Both the position numbers and the translations under genes were made by a program. Below the pieces are notes generated by a model, which was not told where the DNA came from, searched no databases, and was given only the letters and a program-made list of their open reading frames with translations. Below, in pieces: positions 1-8,410 of a DNA stretch of 64,000 nucleotides. This DNA is from CBFDCQ01 sp965603355 (GTDB taxonomy: Bacteria > Hydrogenedentota > CAZGCA01 > CBFDCQ01): the NCBI GenBank assembly GCA_965603355.1, contig CBFDCQ010000006.1:1-64000 (forward strand), read 5' to 3'. How positions within the stretch are numbered: the first letter of the stretch is position 1; each line of letters begins with the position of its first letter.

Positions 1-957
1 CACGACATCGACGAAATCAGCGCCAATGAGTGTTACATCGGCCGTGGCGCTTCCGGAGACAACTTCGGTGGGCGTATCGATGACTTCACCGTTTGGACGA
101 AGGCGCTAGTCGAAGACCTTCCGCCAGACCCGAATCCGTCTCAGTGGTTGGTGGAGCCGATGGTCCTGGACGAGAACAACGTCATGATGCAGGCGGTGCT
201 CGCCGTGGACGGCAATCCGCCGATTGAGTACTACTTCGAGGAAACCAGCGGCAATCCAGGCGGCAGCGATAGCGGCTGGATTACGAGTTCCCTGTACTAC
301 GACCTGGGTCTGAACCCGAGCACTCAGTATACCTATAGGGTCCGGGCGAGGGATGGACAGAGCAATACCACTGTCTACTCCACGTCTAAGAACGTCACGA
401 CACCGGCTACGAATCCCGGCCACTTCATTCAGGATGGCGGAGGGACGGCCTCCATGGAAGCCGAGAACTACGACCATCTGGTGACTGGCACAGTGACTGG
501 CCAGAGCTGGAGTTTCTACAACGGTGTTTCCGGCTACACTGGCAGTGGCACGATGCGGGTTCCCGACCAGGGCGAGGCAATGGACGTACAGTATGCGCCG
601 GACAGAGGCCCTCGTATGGACTTCAACGTGAAGTTCAACCGGACCGGGACGCATTACATGCACGTCCGCGGCCACGGCGCCAATCCCAACGGCGACTCCT
701 GCCACGGTGGCCTTGACATGCAGGAAGTCGACACACTAAAAACCATCGCATCTTTCCCGACGGGCTCCAACGAATATGGCTGGTGTGGTGACTACGAGTT
801 CGACGTGCCTCACGTGGGCGTCCACAAGGTCAATATCTGGATGCGTGAAGACGATACCATGGTCGACAAGATAGTGATCACGGACACGCAGAGCGCTCCG
901 TCCGGAAACGGCCCGGCAGAGAGCAGCCGGGGCGGAGGCCCCGCGGGCACTCAGTAG
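1..957 (+). CDS. Secreted LamG / fibronectin-like / carbohydrate-binding protein, 3' part only
   Basis: The reading frame is open from the first base, so the gene starts outside the window; 318 codons are visible. The first 35 residues (ending YIGRGASGDNFGGRIDDFTV then WTKAL) look like the last strands of a LamG/concanavalin-like jellyroll. Residues about 50-130 resemble a fibronectin type III module (YTYRVRARDGQ). From about residue 145 a segment beginning SMEAENYDHL resembles CBM6/malectin-like sugar-binding sandwiches and runs nearly to the end, which is a Gly/Ser-rich tail. No catalytic motif is visible. By family knowledge this is an extracellular glycan-binding or glycan-degrading protein; the enzymatic part, if any, lies upstream of the window. 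The next gene starts 77 nt downstream on the same strand. Confidence 0.6.
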   Translation, partial: HDIDEISANECYIGRGASGDNFGGRIDDFTVWTKALVEDLPPDPNPSQWLVEPMVLDENNVMMQAVLAVDGNPPIEYYFEETSGNPGGSDSGWITSSLYYDLGLNPSTQYTYRVRARDGQSNTTVYSTSKNVTTPATNPGHFIQDGGGTASMEAENYDHLVTGTVTGQSWSFYNGVSGYTGSGTMRVPDQGEAMDVQYAPDRGPRMDFNVKFNRTGTHYMHVRGHGANPNGDSCHGGLDMQEVDTLKTIASFPTGSNEYGWCGDYEFDVPHVGVHKVNIWMREDDTMVDKIVITDTQSAPSGNGPAESSRGGGPAGTQ

Positions 958-1034
958 GTTGTTGGAGTTATATTGCGCGGCGATGCGCCGCCTTATGTGC
1001 GAAAAAATTAACGCTTGAAACAAGGAACTTGCTC

Positions 1035-4000
1035 ATGACGAAAAGAAATTTCTGTATCGCTGTCCTGCTCTGCAGCCTCTGCCTCGGCGCAATCGCTGAG
1101 GACTACGACTTCTTCGCGAACATCCGCTACCCGGCGACACGCAGGCCGGACGTCGCGCTCGACAAGATCGAGCAAAAAGGCGGGCCGGACGCCGTCGGCT
1201 ACAAGAAACGCATCGTGCATTGGTGGCCGAAAAAGGGCGTCGACGTGATCGACGTCCCGGAGGGCGCGCCGCTCCGGACATGGACGATCCGCACCCCCGA
1301 GGAGGCGCCGTTGACCGAGGCGGCCTACTATGCGAAGTGGTGGCCTGCCGATTTGCGCGGCAAGAAGCAATTCGACGCGCACCTGATCGGTTTTCGCGGC
1401 ATCGGCAGCAAGGTTGGCGACGTTTTCGCCGACAAAGCGAAGGTCGAGGCCCTGGGCGAGGGGATTTGCCCGGCCGTGATCCTGCGTTTGAAGGACGGGC
1501 GGAAGCGCTGCTTCACGCGCGGCTCGTTCAGCAACAAGGACCAAGCGTTCATTATTGATCTGTACGACAAGGAGATGGCGCGCATCAAGGCGGGGCTCGC
1601 GCCTGCGCCGACTAAGGTGCGGCTGGACTCGGATTTTGCCGAGAAAGAATTCAACGAAATCGGCAAGCCTGGCCTGTACCGGCAAGAGAGTCCGCATTTC
1701 GTCATCGTGTCCGGGTCTCAAGAGGCGGACGACGGCGTGCCAGGGACATGGATCAACGAGAGTCGCCCGGAGGATTCGGCTCTTTTCCGCGAGACCACGT
1801 TCAAAATCTACGAAGACTTCTGGGCCTACAACGAGTATGCGGGCCACTTGATGCCGTTCTGGGAGAAGCCGGAGCAGTACAAGTACTATATCGGCTACGG
1901 CGGGACGAAGGAGAAGGGGAAGACGAACAGCAATCGGGGCAACGGAGGCGGCTACGGCGGCTGCACGACCGCTTGCTGGGAGGGGTTGTATCACGAGTGG
2001 GGCCACGGCTACGCCAGCGACCCGATGGTGCTGCTCGGCGGCGGCGAAACCCGTTGCGACGCGCTGCAGGTGATGGCGGACCCGACCTTGCTGCGCAAGG
2101 TCCTCTTCGGCGTCGAGTGGCCGTACAAGAATTTTTTCTGGGGCCAGTACCCCGGCGCGTTCGGCTACTCCGTGATGGCCGACGATTCGAACTGGGGTTA
2201 TGCCTCCCCGGCCAGTTTCCCCTGCCTGATGTCCGAGGAGGAGAATACGCCGATGCACGTCATCGCGCGGCTGGGCGAAGAACGCGGCATCTGGGAGAAC
2301 GGCATTAAGGGCCTCGGCGATTTCATGGGCCAGATCGGCGCGCGCATGGCGGAGTACGATTACGAGATCGAGGGGATGCTGCGCGAGACGTACCCGCAGG
2401 CGCATCGCGCGCTGCTCGTTGCGTTGGATCGCGAGAAGGGTTGGTACCGCAGCTCGCGCGTCGAAGCGCCCGAGCCGTTCGGCGTGAACGTCGTGCCGCT
2501 GAACGTCGAACCGAAGGCGAAAGAGATCGTCGTCGACTTCAAGGGCCTTTACGATCCGGATACCTATGGCGATTGGCGCGCCTGCATCGTCGCGGTCGGC
2601 GCCGACAGCCGCCCGCGCTATTCCCCGCTCTGGAACATGGGCAAGATGAAGATGCAAACGCGCGAAGGGGACAAGCGTTACTGGCTGACCGTCACGGCGA
2701 CGCCGTACGCGCTCGCCGCCGGCAAAGAAGGTGGCGGCAACAAGATCAACAGCATCTATCAGGGCGGCTTCACCTACAAATACCCTTACGAGGTACACCT
2801 CGAAGGCTGCCGTCCGGCGAACCCGAACCGACCGATTGGCGCGAACGAGAATATGGACCTCGTCGGGCCGTCGATCATTTCCCGCGCGATCTATACCGAG
2901 ACGAATTGCGGCGAGACTGACTGGCCGCATCCGTCCGATACGCCGGAATACGCCGAGATGAAACGCACCCTCGAGAAGGTGCAGAAACTCGGCCCGGTGA
3001 TGATGGAGCGCCTCACCCGGCCCGGCCTTTACGAAGACGGCACGTTCTGCCCCGTCGTTGGTGGCAAGTCCGCCGCCGTCAAGGCGCCCGCCTCGGCGGC
3101 CTTTCTGGAATGGCGCGCAAAATGGTTGCTCGAAAACGCCGAGGGCGCACGGCATCCGAACGGCGGCGGCTGGGTGGCGAAGTCGGCCAAGGTCGCGCCG
3201 ACCGCCTACGTCGGGGCGGACTGCATGGTGCTCGACGGCGCGCAGGTGCTTGATCACGCGATCATCGAAGAGTTCGCCATGATCAGCGGCCCGAAGGTGC
3301 TCGTGAAAGATCACGCGCGCGTCTACGCCAAAGCGGTCGTTTGCGGCGACGTGACGCTTTCCGGCTATGCCCGCGTTTGCCGCGACATCGTCAATCGCAA
3401 GAGCAAGGTCAAGGTGACGCGGACCGACGCGGGCGGCCTCGCCTGTCAGTTCGAGATGACGACCGGCAAGCCGGTCTTGCGCGACGGTCCCGAGGAACGG
3501 GTCGAGGTCTATAAAGACGCCGGCTTCAAACTGCAAGCGAACTACGCTTTCGATCGCCCGGAAACGGTGCTGCTTGAGGACTGGTATCAGGAGCACAGCG
3601 TCGGGGGATTCGCCTTCGGGGCGCATAGCGAGGACTTGATTTTATACGACGGGGTGCTCTACGGCGAGCCCGGCTTCGTGCAGGAAGACGACGTTCGCGC
3701 CTTCACCTTCAACGGGAAAAACCAGTACGCCGAAGCGGAGGGCTCCATGGCGGACTTGGGCGTCGTCACGCTCGACCTGCGCTTCAAGCCGCAGACCGGC
3801 AAGACGATGACGCTTTTCGATTTCGGTTCTTCCAAGCAAAACTGCTTCATGCTGACGCTCGACAAGGCCGGACGCCCCGCTCTGACGACCGTCCGCGACG
3901 GCAAGGAGCAAGAAATCGTCGCTTCCAAAGCGGCAAGGTCCGGAGCCTGGACCTCTTGCCGCGTCGAGATGGACGGCAAGCGCGTTCGTCTCTGGCTCGA

Positions 4001-4502
4001 TGACGAAAAAGTCGCGGAGGCAGCGGCGACGTTCCGCGCCGCCGACGCGTTTCCCGCAGGGGTCGAGAAGCGGAACTTCATCGCCGCGACCCGCGACGGC
4101 AAATCCTGCTTCAAAGGGGCCATCGACCACCTCCGCGTCTACTACGCCGTTTACGAGGACTTCGCCCAGGCGCCGGAACCGCCGATGGTCTCCTCGCGCC
4201 GCATCTACCCCGAGTTCGTCGAGAGCTACAACGCGGCTTACCCGAATGTCGAAGCCTGGCTGGAGGCGTACTGGGAAAAGGTCGACGCCGGCGACGAGAA
4301 CGCCGTTCTGCCGATCATCCCCGAGCATCGCGGGCAACTCGAAAGCGCACTCCCCTTCCAGCAGGGCCGCTGGGCCACCCGCGTCGACTGGGACGGCCGC
4401 ACGCGTTGGGAAAAGAGCGACGAGGAGCAACAACCGCTTTTCAAGCGCTGGCTTGTTCGCATGCGCGCAATCCGCTGGGAATCGATACGACATCGCCCCT
4501 AA
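1035..4502 (+). CDS. Secreted multidomain protein with HEWGH metalloprotease-like motif, hexapeptide beta-helix and LamG domain
   Basis: 1155 residues from ATG 1035, followed by a signal peptide (MTKRNFCIAVLLCSLCLGAI then AEDY); a TTG two codons earlier is possible but less likely. Residues 320-324 are HEWGH, a HExxH zinc-metalloprotease signature, inside a YHEWGHGYASDP context that resembles DUF6055-like proteins. Residues about 710-790 carry regular hexapeptide repeats (VAPTAYVGADCMV, VLVKDHARVYAKAV) typical of a left-handed beta-helix. Residues about 895-1045 form a LamG-type jellyroll. The combination suggests a cell-surface or exported glycan- or glycoprotein-acting protein; the exact substrate is unknown. 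GC at third positions is so high that long antisense frames appear. The stop codon TAA lies at the very edge of the downstream transposon palindrome, so the native C-terminus may have been altered by insertion. Confidence 0.6.
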   Translation: MTKRNFCIAVLLCSLCLGAIAEDYDFFANIRYPATRRPDVALDKIEQKGGPDAVGYKKRIVHWWPKKGVDVIDVPEGAPLRTWTIRTPEEAPLTEAAYYAKWWPADLRGKKQFDAHLIGFRGIGSKVGDVFADKAKVEALGEGICPAVILRLKDGRKRCFTRGSFSNKDQAFIIDLYDKEMARIKAGLAPAPTKVRLDSDFAEKEFNEIGKPGLYRQESPHFVIVSGSQEADDGVPGTWINESRPEDSALFRETTFKIYEDFWAYNEYAGHLMPFWEKPEQYKYYIGYGGTKEKGKTNSNRGNGGGYGGCTTACWEGLYHEWGHGYASDPMVLLGGGETRCDALQVMADPTLLRKVLFGVEWPYKNFFWGQYPGAFGYSVMADDSNWGYASPASFPCLMSEEENTPMHVIARLGEERGIWENGIKGLGDFMGQIGARMAEYDYEIEGMLRETYPQAHRALLVALDREKGWYRSSRVEAPEPFGVNVVPLNVEPKAKEIVVDFKGLYDPDTYGDWRACIVAVGADSRPRYSPLWNMGKMKMQTREGDKRYWLTVTATPYALAAGKEGGGNKINSIYQGGFTYKYPYEVHLEGCRPANPNRPIGANENMDLVGPSIISRAIYTETNCGETDWPHPSDTPEYAEMKRTLEKVQKLGPVMMERLTRPGLYEDGTFCPVVGGKSAAVKAPASAAFLEWRAKWLLENAEGARHPNGGGWVAKSAKVAPTAYVGADCMVLDGAQVLDHAIIEEFAMISGPKVLVKDHARVYAKAVVCGDVTLSGYARVCRDIVNRKSKVKVTRTDAGGLACQFEMTTGKPVLRDGPEERVEVYKDAGFKLQANYAFDRPETVLLEDWYQEHSVGGFAFGAHSEDLILYDGVLYGEPGFVQEDDVRAFTFNGKNQYAEAEGSMADLGVVTLDLRFKPQTGKTMTLFDFGSSKQNCFMLTLDKAGRPALTTVRDGKEQEIVASKAARSGAWTSCRVEMDGKRVRLWLDDEKVAEAAATFRAADAFPAGVEKRNFIAATRDGKSCFKGAIDHLRVYYAVYEDFAQAPEPPMVSSRRIYPEFVESYNAAYPNVEAWLEAYWEKVDAGDENAVLPIIPEHRGQLESALPFQQGRWATRVDWDGRTRWEKSDEEQQPLFKRWLVRMRAIRWESIRHRP

Positions 4503-4524
4503 TAAGGGGACACCACACCTATTT
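4501..4524 (-). repeat. REP-like palindrome, left end of transposase unit
   Basis: AATAAGG, ten bases, CCTATTT. Read on the minus strand it is GGAAATAGGTGTGGTGTCCC followed by CTTATT, almost the same as the copy at 5223-5249. It overlaps both the stop codon of the upstream gene (4500-4502) and the last codons of the transposase gene. Confidence 0.75.
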
Positions 4525-5187
4525 CCGCCGGTTTTTCAGCTTTCTTCCCGGTTTCCTCTTGCGGATATCACGCCCAAGAAGCCTCTCGATCCTTGCGATG
4601 AACCCATCATCTCCCAGCGGTCGGCCGGTTCGCTCGTGCATCCGGAGTCTTTCGGCGTCATGCTCCGCCAGATCTTCGCTCAAAAACTGGCTCCAATCTC
4701 CAACCATCTCCAGCAACGGCTCGACCTTGACAAGTGCGTCGTCGCGCGCCGCCATGTGAGCCGCTGCGCTGCTCCACCGATACTCCCAGGGCTTCTCAGC
4801 AAGACCCGCTCGCACAGGATTCCGCTCGATGTATCGCGCCGCCGCAAGAAGGTGCCTCTCGTCCATCACGAACGACGCGAACCGTCCCTGCCACAGGTGA
4901 CCGCGCCATCCCTCCCGAGCGTTCACACGCCGCGTGTAGCGAAGGTGCGCCTTGCCTATCGCCAGACGAAGACCATCCTCCGATTCCGGCACGCACACCA
5001 AGTGCACATGGTTTGGCATCAGGCAGTATGCCCAGACCTGCACGCCGTGACGCGTACACCACTGCGACATCAGCTCTATGTACGCCGTGTAATCCTCGTC
5101 CTGAAAGAATGTCTGCTGCCTACGGTTGCCCCGCTGCGTAACGTGATGCGGATATCCCGGCGCAACCACACGCGCTATACGTGCCAT
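4519..5187 (-). CDS. REP-associated tyrosine transposase (IS200-like, Y1_Tnp/TnpA_REP family)
   Basis: 222 residues. Family signatures are plain: the N-terminal PGYPHHVTQRGNRRQQTFF, the metal-binding CLMPNHVHLVCVPE (HxH), the WQGRFASFVMD block and the ERNPVRAGL motif. These single-strand transposases normally use a tyrosine nucleophile in the Y-x-E-R-N-P segment; here AARYIERNPVRA carries the tyrosine at about residue 139. Members of this family are usually single-copy domesticated genes flanked by REP palindromes that they mobilise or process. That is the arrangement here, with inverted palindromes at 4501-4524 and 5223-5249. The C-terminus is a basic tail (RKRKPGRKLKNRRK). Intact length suggests activity is possible. 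Confidence 0.92.
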   Translation of the reverse strand: MARIARVVAPGYPHHVTQRGNRRQQTFFQDEDYTAYIELMSQWCTRHGVQVWAYCLMPNHVHLVCVPESEDGLRLAIGKAHLRYTRRVNAREGWRGHLWQGRFASFVMDERHLLAAARYIERNPVRAGLAEKPWEYRWSSAAAHMAARDDALVKVEPLLEMVGDWSQFLSEDLAEHDAERLRMHERTGRPLGDDGFIARIERLLGRDIRKRKPGRKLKNRRK

Positions 5188-5222
5188 GCTCGAACTGTAT
5201 CATCATCACAGCCTCAAATCAA

Positions 5223-5249
5223 GGAAATAGGTGTGGTGTCCCCCTATTT
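5223..5249 (+). repeat. REP-like palindrome, right end of transposase unit
   Basis: GG, AAATAGG, TGTGGTGTCCC, CCTATTT: a 7-bp stem with a conserved 11-base loop. It is the inverted counterpart of the copy at 4501-4524, so the two bracket the transposase gene. Confidence 0.8.
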
Positions 5250-5425
5250 ATCAAAGGAGTCTAAAGTGGGATTTAAGCATATTAGGAGAAAAGGAGGTGG
5301 CTAGTAAATAAAAGAAGATTGATAAGAGTCAAGATAATCAATACAAATGAGTGTATTAATTATCGTTAAGCAGTACAGAAGGGAAATATATTTTGAAATT
5401 TAACTAGTAGAAAGGAGATTGCGTT
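5250..5425 (+). promoter_or_regulatory. AT-rich leader of the first pseudopilin gene with candidate promoter
   Basis: This 176-nt stretch is far more AT-rich than the surroundings. A candidate sigma-70-like promoter is TTGATA (5319-5324), 17 nt, TACAAA (5342-5347). An AGAAAGGAG ribosome site precedes the ATG at 5426. An additional AAAAGGAGG at about 5289 sits before a four-codon frame and may be fortuitous. No other gene is seen here. Confidence 0.4.
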
Positions 5426-6472
5426 ATGAGTAAGTCAAAAGGTTTTACATTAATCGAGTTGCTGGTGGTGATCGCCATCATCGGCATCCTGGCGGCGATT
5501 CTGCTGCCGGCCCTGGCCCGGGCACGCGAGGCCGCCCGACGCGCAAGCTGCGCCAACAACCTCAAGCAATGGGGACTCATCCACAAGATGTACGCGAACG
5601 AATCCAACGGCGGGAAATTCGTTGTCATGACGAACTCCTACGGCGCTGCAGGCGCTCCTAAGTTCACGGCACTCTATCCCGAGTACTTGACCGACACCAA
5701 AATCATGCTGTGTCCGTCGGATCCGGATGCGGGTCGTGCCGATGGTATCAGCGAGGTCATCGAAGCCGTGCAGAATGGCACCGCTCCGCTCATTTCCTCG
5801 ATCAACAACCTAACCAATGTTGACGACACGAATTTGCAGGCCCGGTTGGAGATGTACGTGGCATTCTGCTACTCCTACGTCTATCTGCCGTGGGTGTGCC
5901 GAAGCGACGGTGAGCAGATGGCCATTAACGATTACGTCTATTCTACCGGCAGCTCGGAATGCCTTGACCGATGCGGCCCCTACTGGGAGCAGGACATTGA
6001 AAGCAACGGCGGACAGGACTGGATCTGGGAAAACTGGATCGAGCCCTACCTCACCGATATCCCGCCCGAGGCCATGAACGTGCTTATGGTCGGAAACGAT
6101 GGTCAAGAGGGCGGAACGGTCTATCGCCTGCGTGAGGGCATCGAGCGGTTCTTAATTACCGACATCAACAACCCGGCTGGCAGTGCCCAGGGCCAGAGTA
6201 CCATTCCCATTATGTTTGACATCATCATGACGCCTCAGGCCAAAGACTTTGCTTTCTTCAACACCAATGCGTCCGGCGGTTTCAACCACACCCCGGGTGG
6301 ATGTAACGTCCTCTATATGGACGGCCACGTGGAGTTCATCAGGTACCCGGGCGAGTTCCCCGTCACGTTCTACCACTCGTTCCGTCCCCTGGCCGGTGCG
6401 CAGAGCGCGGCAACTCCGGGTGACTTCAACAATGCCGCACCGATAGACGACGGTGGTGCTTTGATTTACTAG
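5426..6472 (+). CDS. Type II secretion-like pseudopilin (prepilin N-terminal cleavage motif, DUF1559-like)
   Basis: 348 residues. The N-terminus is a classic class III signal: a short positive leader (MSKSKG), the prepilin peptidase site G/FTLIE, then a hydrophobic stretch (LLVVIAIIGILAAILLPAL) and the ARAREAARRASCANNLKQ segment. The long C-terminal globular part ends with FNHTPGGCNVLYMDGHVEFI, the H-X9-DG block found in the large pseudopilin families of Planctomycetota and relatives. It is processed by a prepilin peptidase and anchored in the inner membrane or assembled into a pseudopilus. The gene lies alone, with an AAAGGAG ribosome site and a hairpin downstream. A paralogue at 39135-40094 shares almost the entire first 55 residues but differs in the C-terminal domain. 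Confidence 0.88.
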   Translation: MSKSKGFTLIELLVVIAIIGILAAILLPALARAREAARRASCANNLKQWGLIHKMYANESNGGKFVVMTNSYGAAGAPKFTALYPEYLTDTKIMLCPSDPDAGRADGISEVIEAVQNGTAPLISSINNLTNVDDTNLQARLEMYVAFCYSYVYLPWVCRSDGEQMAINDYVYSTGSSECLDRCGPYWEQDIESNGGQDWIWENWIEPYLTDIPPEAMNVLMVGNDGQEGGTVYRLREGIERFLITDINNPAGSAQGQSTIPIMFDIIMTPQAKDFAFFNTNASGGFNHTPGGCNVLYMDGHVEFIRYPGEFPVTFYHSFRPLAGAQSAATPGDFNNAAPIDDGGALIY

Positions 6473-6481
6473 CCTAATCCA

Positions 6482-6513
6482 GGCTGCCCCCCGGCTGTGC
6501 CGGGGAGGCAGCC
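6482..6513 (+). terminator. Hairpin terminator after pseudopilin gene
   Basis: GGCTGCC-CCCCGGC, TGT, GCCGGGG-A-GGCAGCC: a stem of about 14 bp starting ten bases after the stop codon. No clean T tract follows (ACTTATAAG), so it may act with Rho or as a 3' stabiliser. Confidence 0.6.
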
Positions 6514-6525
6514 ACTTATAAGAAT

Positions 6526-6579
6526 AAGGGTATAAAATAGGGTATAAAATAGGTAAAATAGGGGACAGTCACCTATTTT
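6526..6579 (+). repeat. Short tandem GGTATAAAATA units followed by a solo REP-like palindrome
   Basis: Two to three copies of GGTATAAAATA lead into AAAATAGG (6555-6562), GGACAGTCA, CCTATTTT (6572-6579). The stem sequence matches the palindromes around the transposase at 4519-5187 (AAATAGG/CCTATTT), with a related loop (GGGGACA shared). It is therefore likely a solo element of the same family. Confidence 0.6.
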
Positions 6580-6754
6580 CACCCCTGTTTTTCGCCCCTA
6601 TTCCCCTCTTCTTCTCCCTTTACTCGGTCCTCCCCGCCGGCAGAGCTCGAACGCGCCGCTCCTTCCCCTCGTGATATTATACACCAAATCCGGCCAGATT
6701 ATTCAACTTTCTTGTCGCTCATTCGCGAGAGGAATCATTTATTCAGTTATGCGC

Positions 6755-6829
6755 ACCGATGTCTTCTGCTGAGGACAGACAGGAATGTCTGCCCCACCTA
6801 TATGAATGCCGGAGACGCCCCACCGGGGG
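6755..6829 (-). repeat. Dispersed composite repeat, copy 1
   Basis: On the minus strand it reads CCCCGGTGGGGCGTCTCC, about 12 nt, then GGTGGGGCAGACATTCCTGT and CTGTCCTC. It is the inverted version of copies at 21877-22085 and 22981-23150. Six-frame translation of this core gives the meaningless string TDRNVCPT, so it is not coding. The rest of 6580-7204 holds no recognisable gene. Confidence 0.7.
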
Positions 6830-7090
6830 AACTCGGGTGGCTGTGCCCGCAAAGCGCAGCTTATCAAGCCGTTGTAGGGCGTGCAGTCCGAAGGATTGCC
6901 CGCCGCATAGTACCACCTGTTCATCAGCCCCCTCCGGGCACACCAACGGCGGCTGGCAATTCGCCAATGCGAACGTGCCAGCCCTACAATTGCATGACGC
7001 TAAACACGTAGGCCACGCCGGGGCGTCTCTACGTCGCGTCGGGATAGGTGAGACCATTTCCCGCTCTGGTCGGGTCAACATAGCCTACCT

Positions 7091-7119
7091 TTGCACGTTC
7101 CTCGTCTCCGTCGTGTAAT
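7091..7119 (+). promoter_or_regulatory. Candidate promoter of deoB operon
   Basis: TTGCAC (7091-7096), 17 nt, TGTAAT (7114-7119), about 86 nt before the deoB start. The match to sigma-70 consensus is moderate. Confidence 0.35.
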
Positions 7120-7204
7120 TTCCGCACCATCATGTTATTATTGTAGGAAAGGCCGGACGTGGCCGGTTGCAATGAAGCAAGGATAAGGCCCTGAAATACA
7201 GAAA

Positions 7205-8410
7205 ATGAGCCGGAACAAACGGGTTTTCCTGATAGTGATAGACGGGTTCGGGTGCGGTGCGCTGCCGGATGCCGACGAATACGGTGATGCAGGAGCCAAC
7301 ACGGTGGCAAACCTGGCGGCAGCCGTTGGCGGCATCAACGTGCCCACTCTCCAAAGCTTGGGACTCGGCAACATCATCGAGATTACAGGCTGCCCGCCCG
7401 CGAAACACCCTGAGGCGAGTTTCGGAAAAATGGCGGAGCAGGCTCCGGCAAAAGATACCATGACCGGTTACTGGGAGATGATGGGACTGCGGGTGACAAT
7501 TCCGCCCCGGACGTTTCACACCGGTTTCCCGCCGGAGCTTATTGCCGAGTTCGAGAGACGGTGCGGAAAGAAGGTGATCGGAAACAAACCGGCTTCCGGC
7601 ACCGAGATCATCGAGGAGCTGGGATCGCGTCAGCTCGAGACCGGCGAACTCATCGTATACACCTCGGCGGATAGCGTCTTCCAGGTGGCGGCACATACCG
7701 ACAAGATTCCGCTGGATGAACTTTACCGCTGCTGCCGCATAGCAAGAGAGATGCTCGCGGGAGATTGGGCTGTCGGCAGAGTGATAGCCAGACCTTTTAC
7801 CGGCGAACCGGGCCGGTTCACCCGTACCGCCGACCGAAAAGATCTCGCCTTGGCGCCGCCCGGCCGTACTGTTGTTGATATGGTGGCGGAACGGGCAATG
7901 GAGGTGATCAGCGTCGGAAAGGTCAGCAATATCCTCGCCGATAGAGGCTTCACCGACACTATCCATACGGCATCCGACAAAGACGGGATCGCCGAGACCC
8001 GCAGACTCTTCGCAGAGGAGTTTGCCGGGCTCGTACTGGTGAACCTGGTGGACCTGGACATGGTATACGGACACAGGAACAACTGCGCCGGTTATGCTGA
8101 GGCGCTTGAGCAGCTGGACAGCAACATGTCGAAAACCCTTGCAGAAGCGCGCTCTAATGATATAATTATGCTCACTGCGGATCATGGCTGCGATCCGACG
8201 CATCCAGGCACCGACCACACGCGTGAGTACGTGCCGCTGCTTGTGCTTGGCAATCCGCTTAAGGTCGGTGTTAATCTGGGTACCAGGGAGAGCTTCGCGG
8301 ATGTAGGAGCGACGATTGCGGAGTATCTCAAATTGGAACAGCCGGAAGCCGGTACAAGCTTCCTTGGAGCGCTGCTGAAACAGTGCTCGACGGTTAATAG
8401 GGATGGATAA
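7205..8410 (+). CDS. deoB: Phosphopentomutase
   Basis: 401 residues, close to the usual 390-410. It interconverts ribose-1-phosphate and ribose-5-phosphate (and the deoxy forms) in nucleoside salvage; a cytosolic, manganese-dependent alkaline phosphatase superfamily member. Visible motifs are VIDGFGCGALPDA at residues 11-23 (metal-binding Asp), AKDTMTGYWEMMGL around residue 83 (phosphothreonine loop), and LTADHGCDPTHPGTDHTREY near residue 320 (metal-binding Asp/His). It is first in a tight operon: its last eight bases overlap the start of cmk. The secreted nucleoside hydrolase at 37805-38815 could supply ribose to this route, though that link is only inferred. Confidence 0.95.
   Translation: MSRNKRVFLIVIDGFGCGALPDADEYGDAGANTVANLAAAVGGINVPTLQSLGLGNIIEITGCPPAKHPEASFGKMAEQAPAKDTMTGYWEMMGLRVTIPPRTFHTGFPPELIAEFERRCGKKVIGNKPASGTEIIEELGSRQLETGELIVYTSADSVFQVAAHTDKIPLDELYRCCRIAREMLAGDWAVGRVIARPFTGEPGRFTRTADRKDLALAPPGRTVVDMVAERAMEVISVGKVSNILADRGFTDTIHTASDKDGIAETRRLFAEEFAGLVLVNLVDLDMVYGHRNNCAGYAEALEQLDSNMSKTLAEARSNDIIMLTADHGCDPTHPGTDHTREYVPLLVLGNPLKVGVNLGTRESFADVGATIAEYLKLEQPEAGTSFLGALLKQCSTVNRDG

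Noticed and set aside
1008..3626. An 872-codon open frame on the minus strand opposite the HEWGH protein gene
   Set aside because: It has no ribosome site or signal, its translation is Arg/His/Val/Ala-rich without domains, and it arises from the very high GC at codon positions of the plus-strand gene, which has a signal peptide and recognisable domains.
6755..6829. Coding of the TDRNVCPT-containing short frames
   Set aside because: The string appears wherever the dispersed repeat occurs, in varying frames and without ribosome sites; it is translated repeat DNA.
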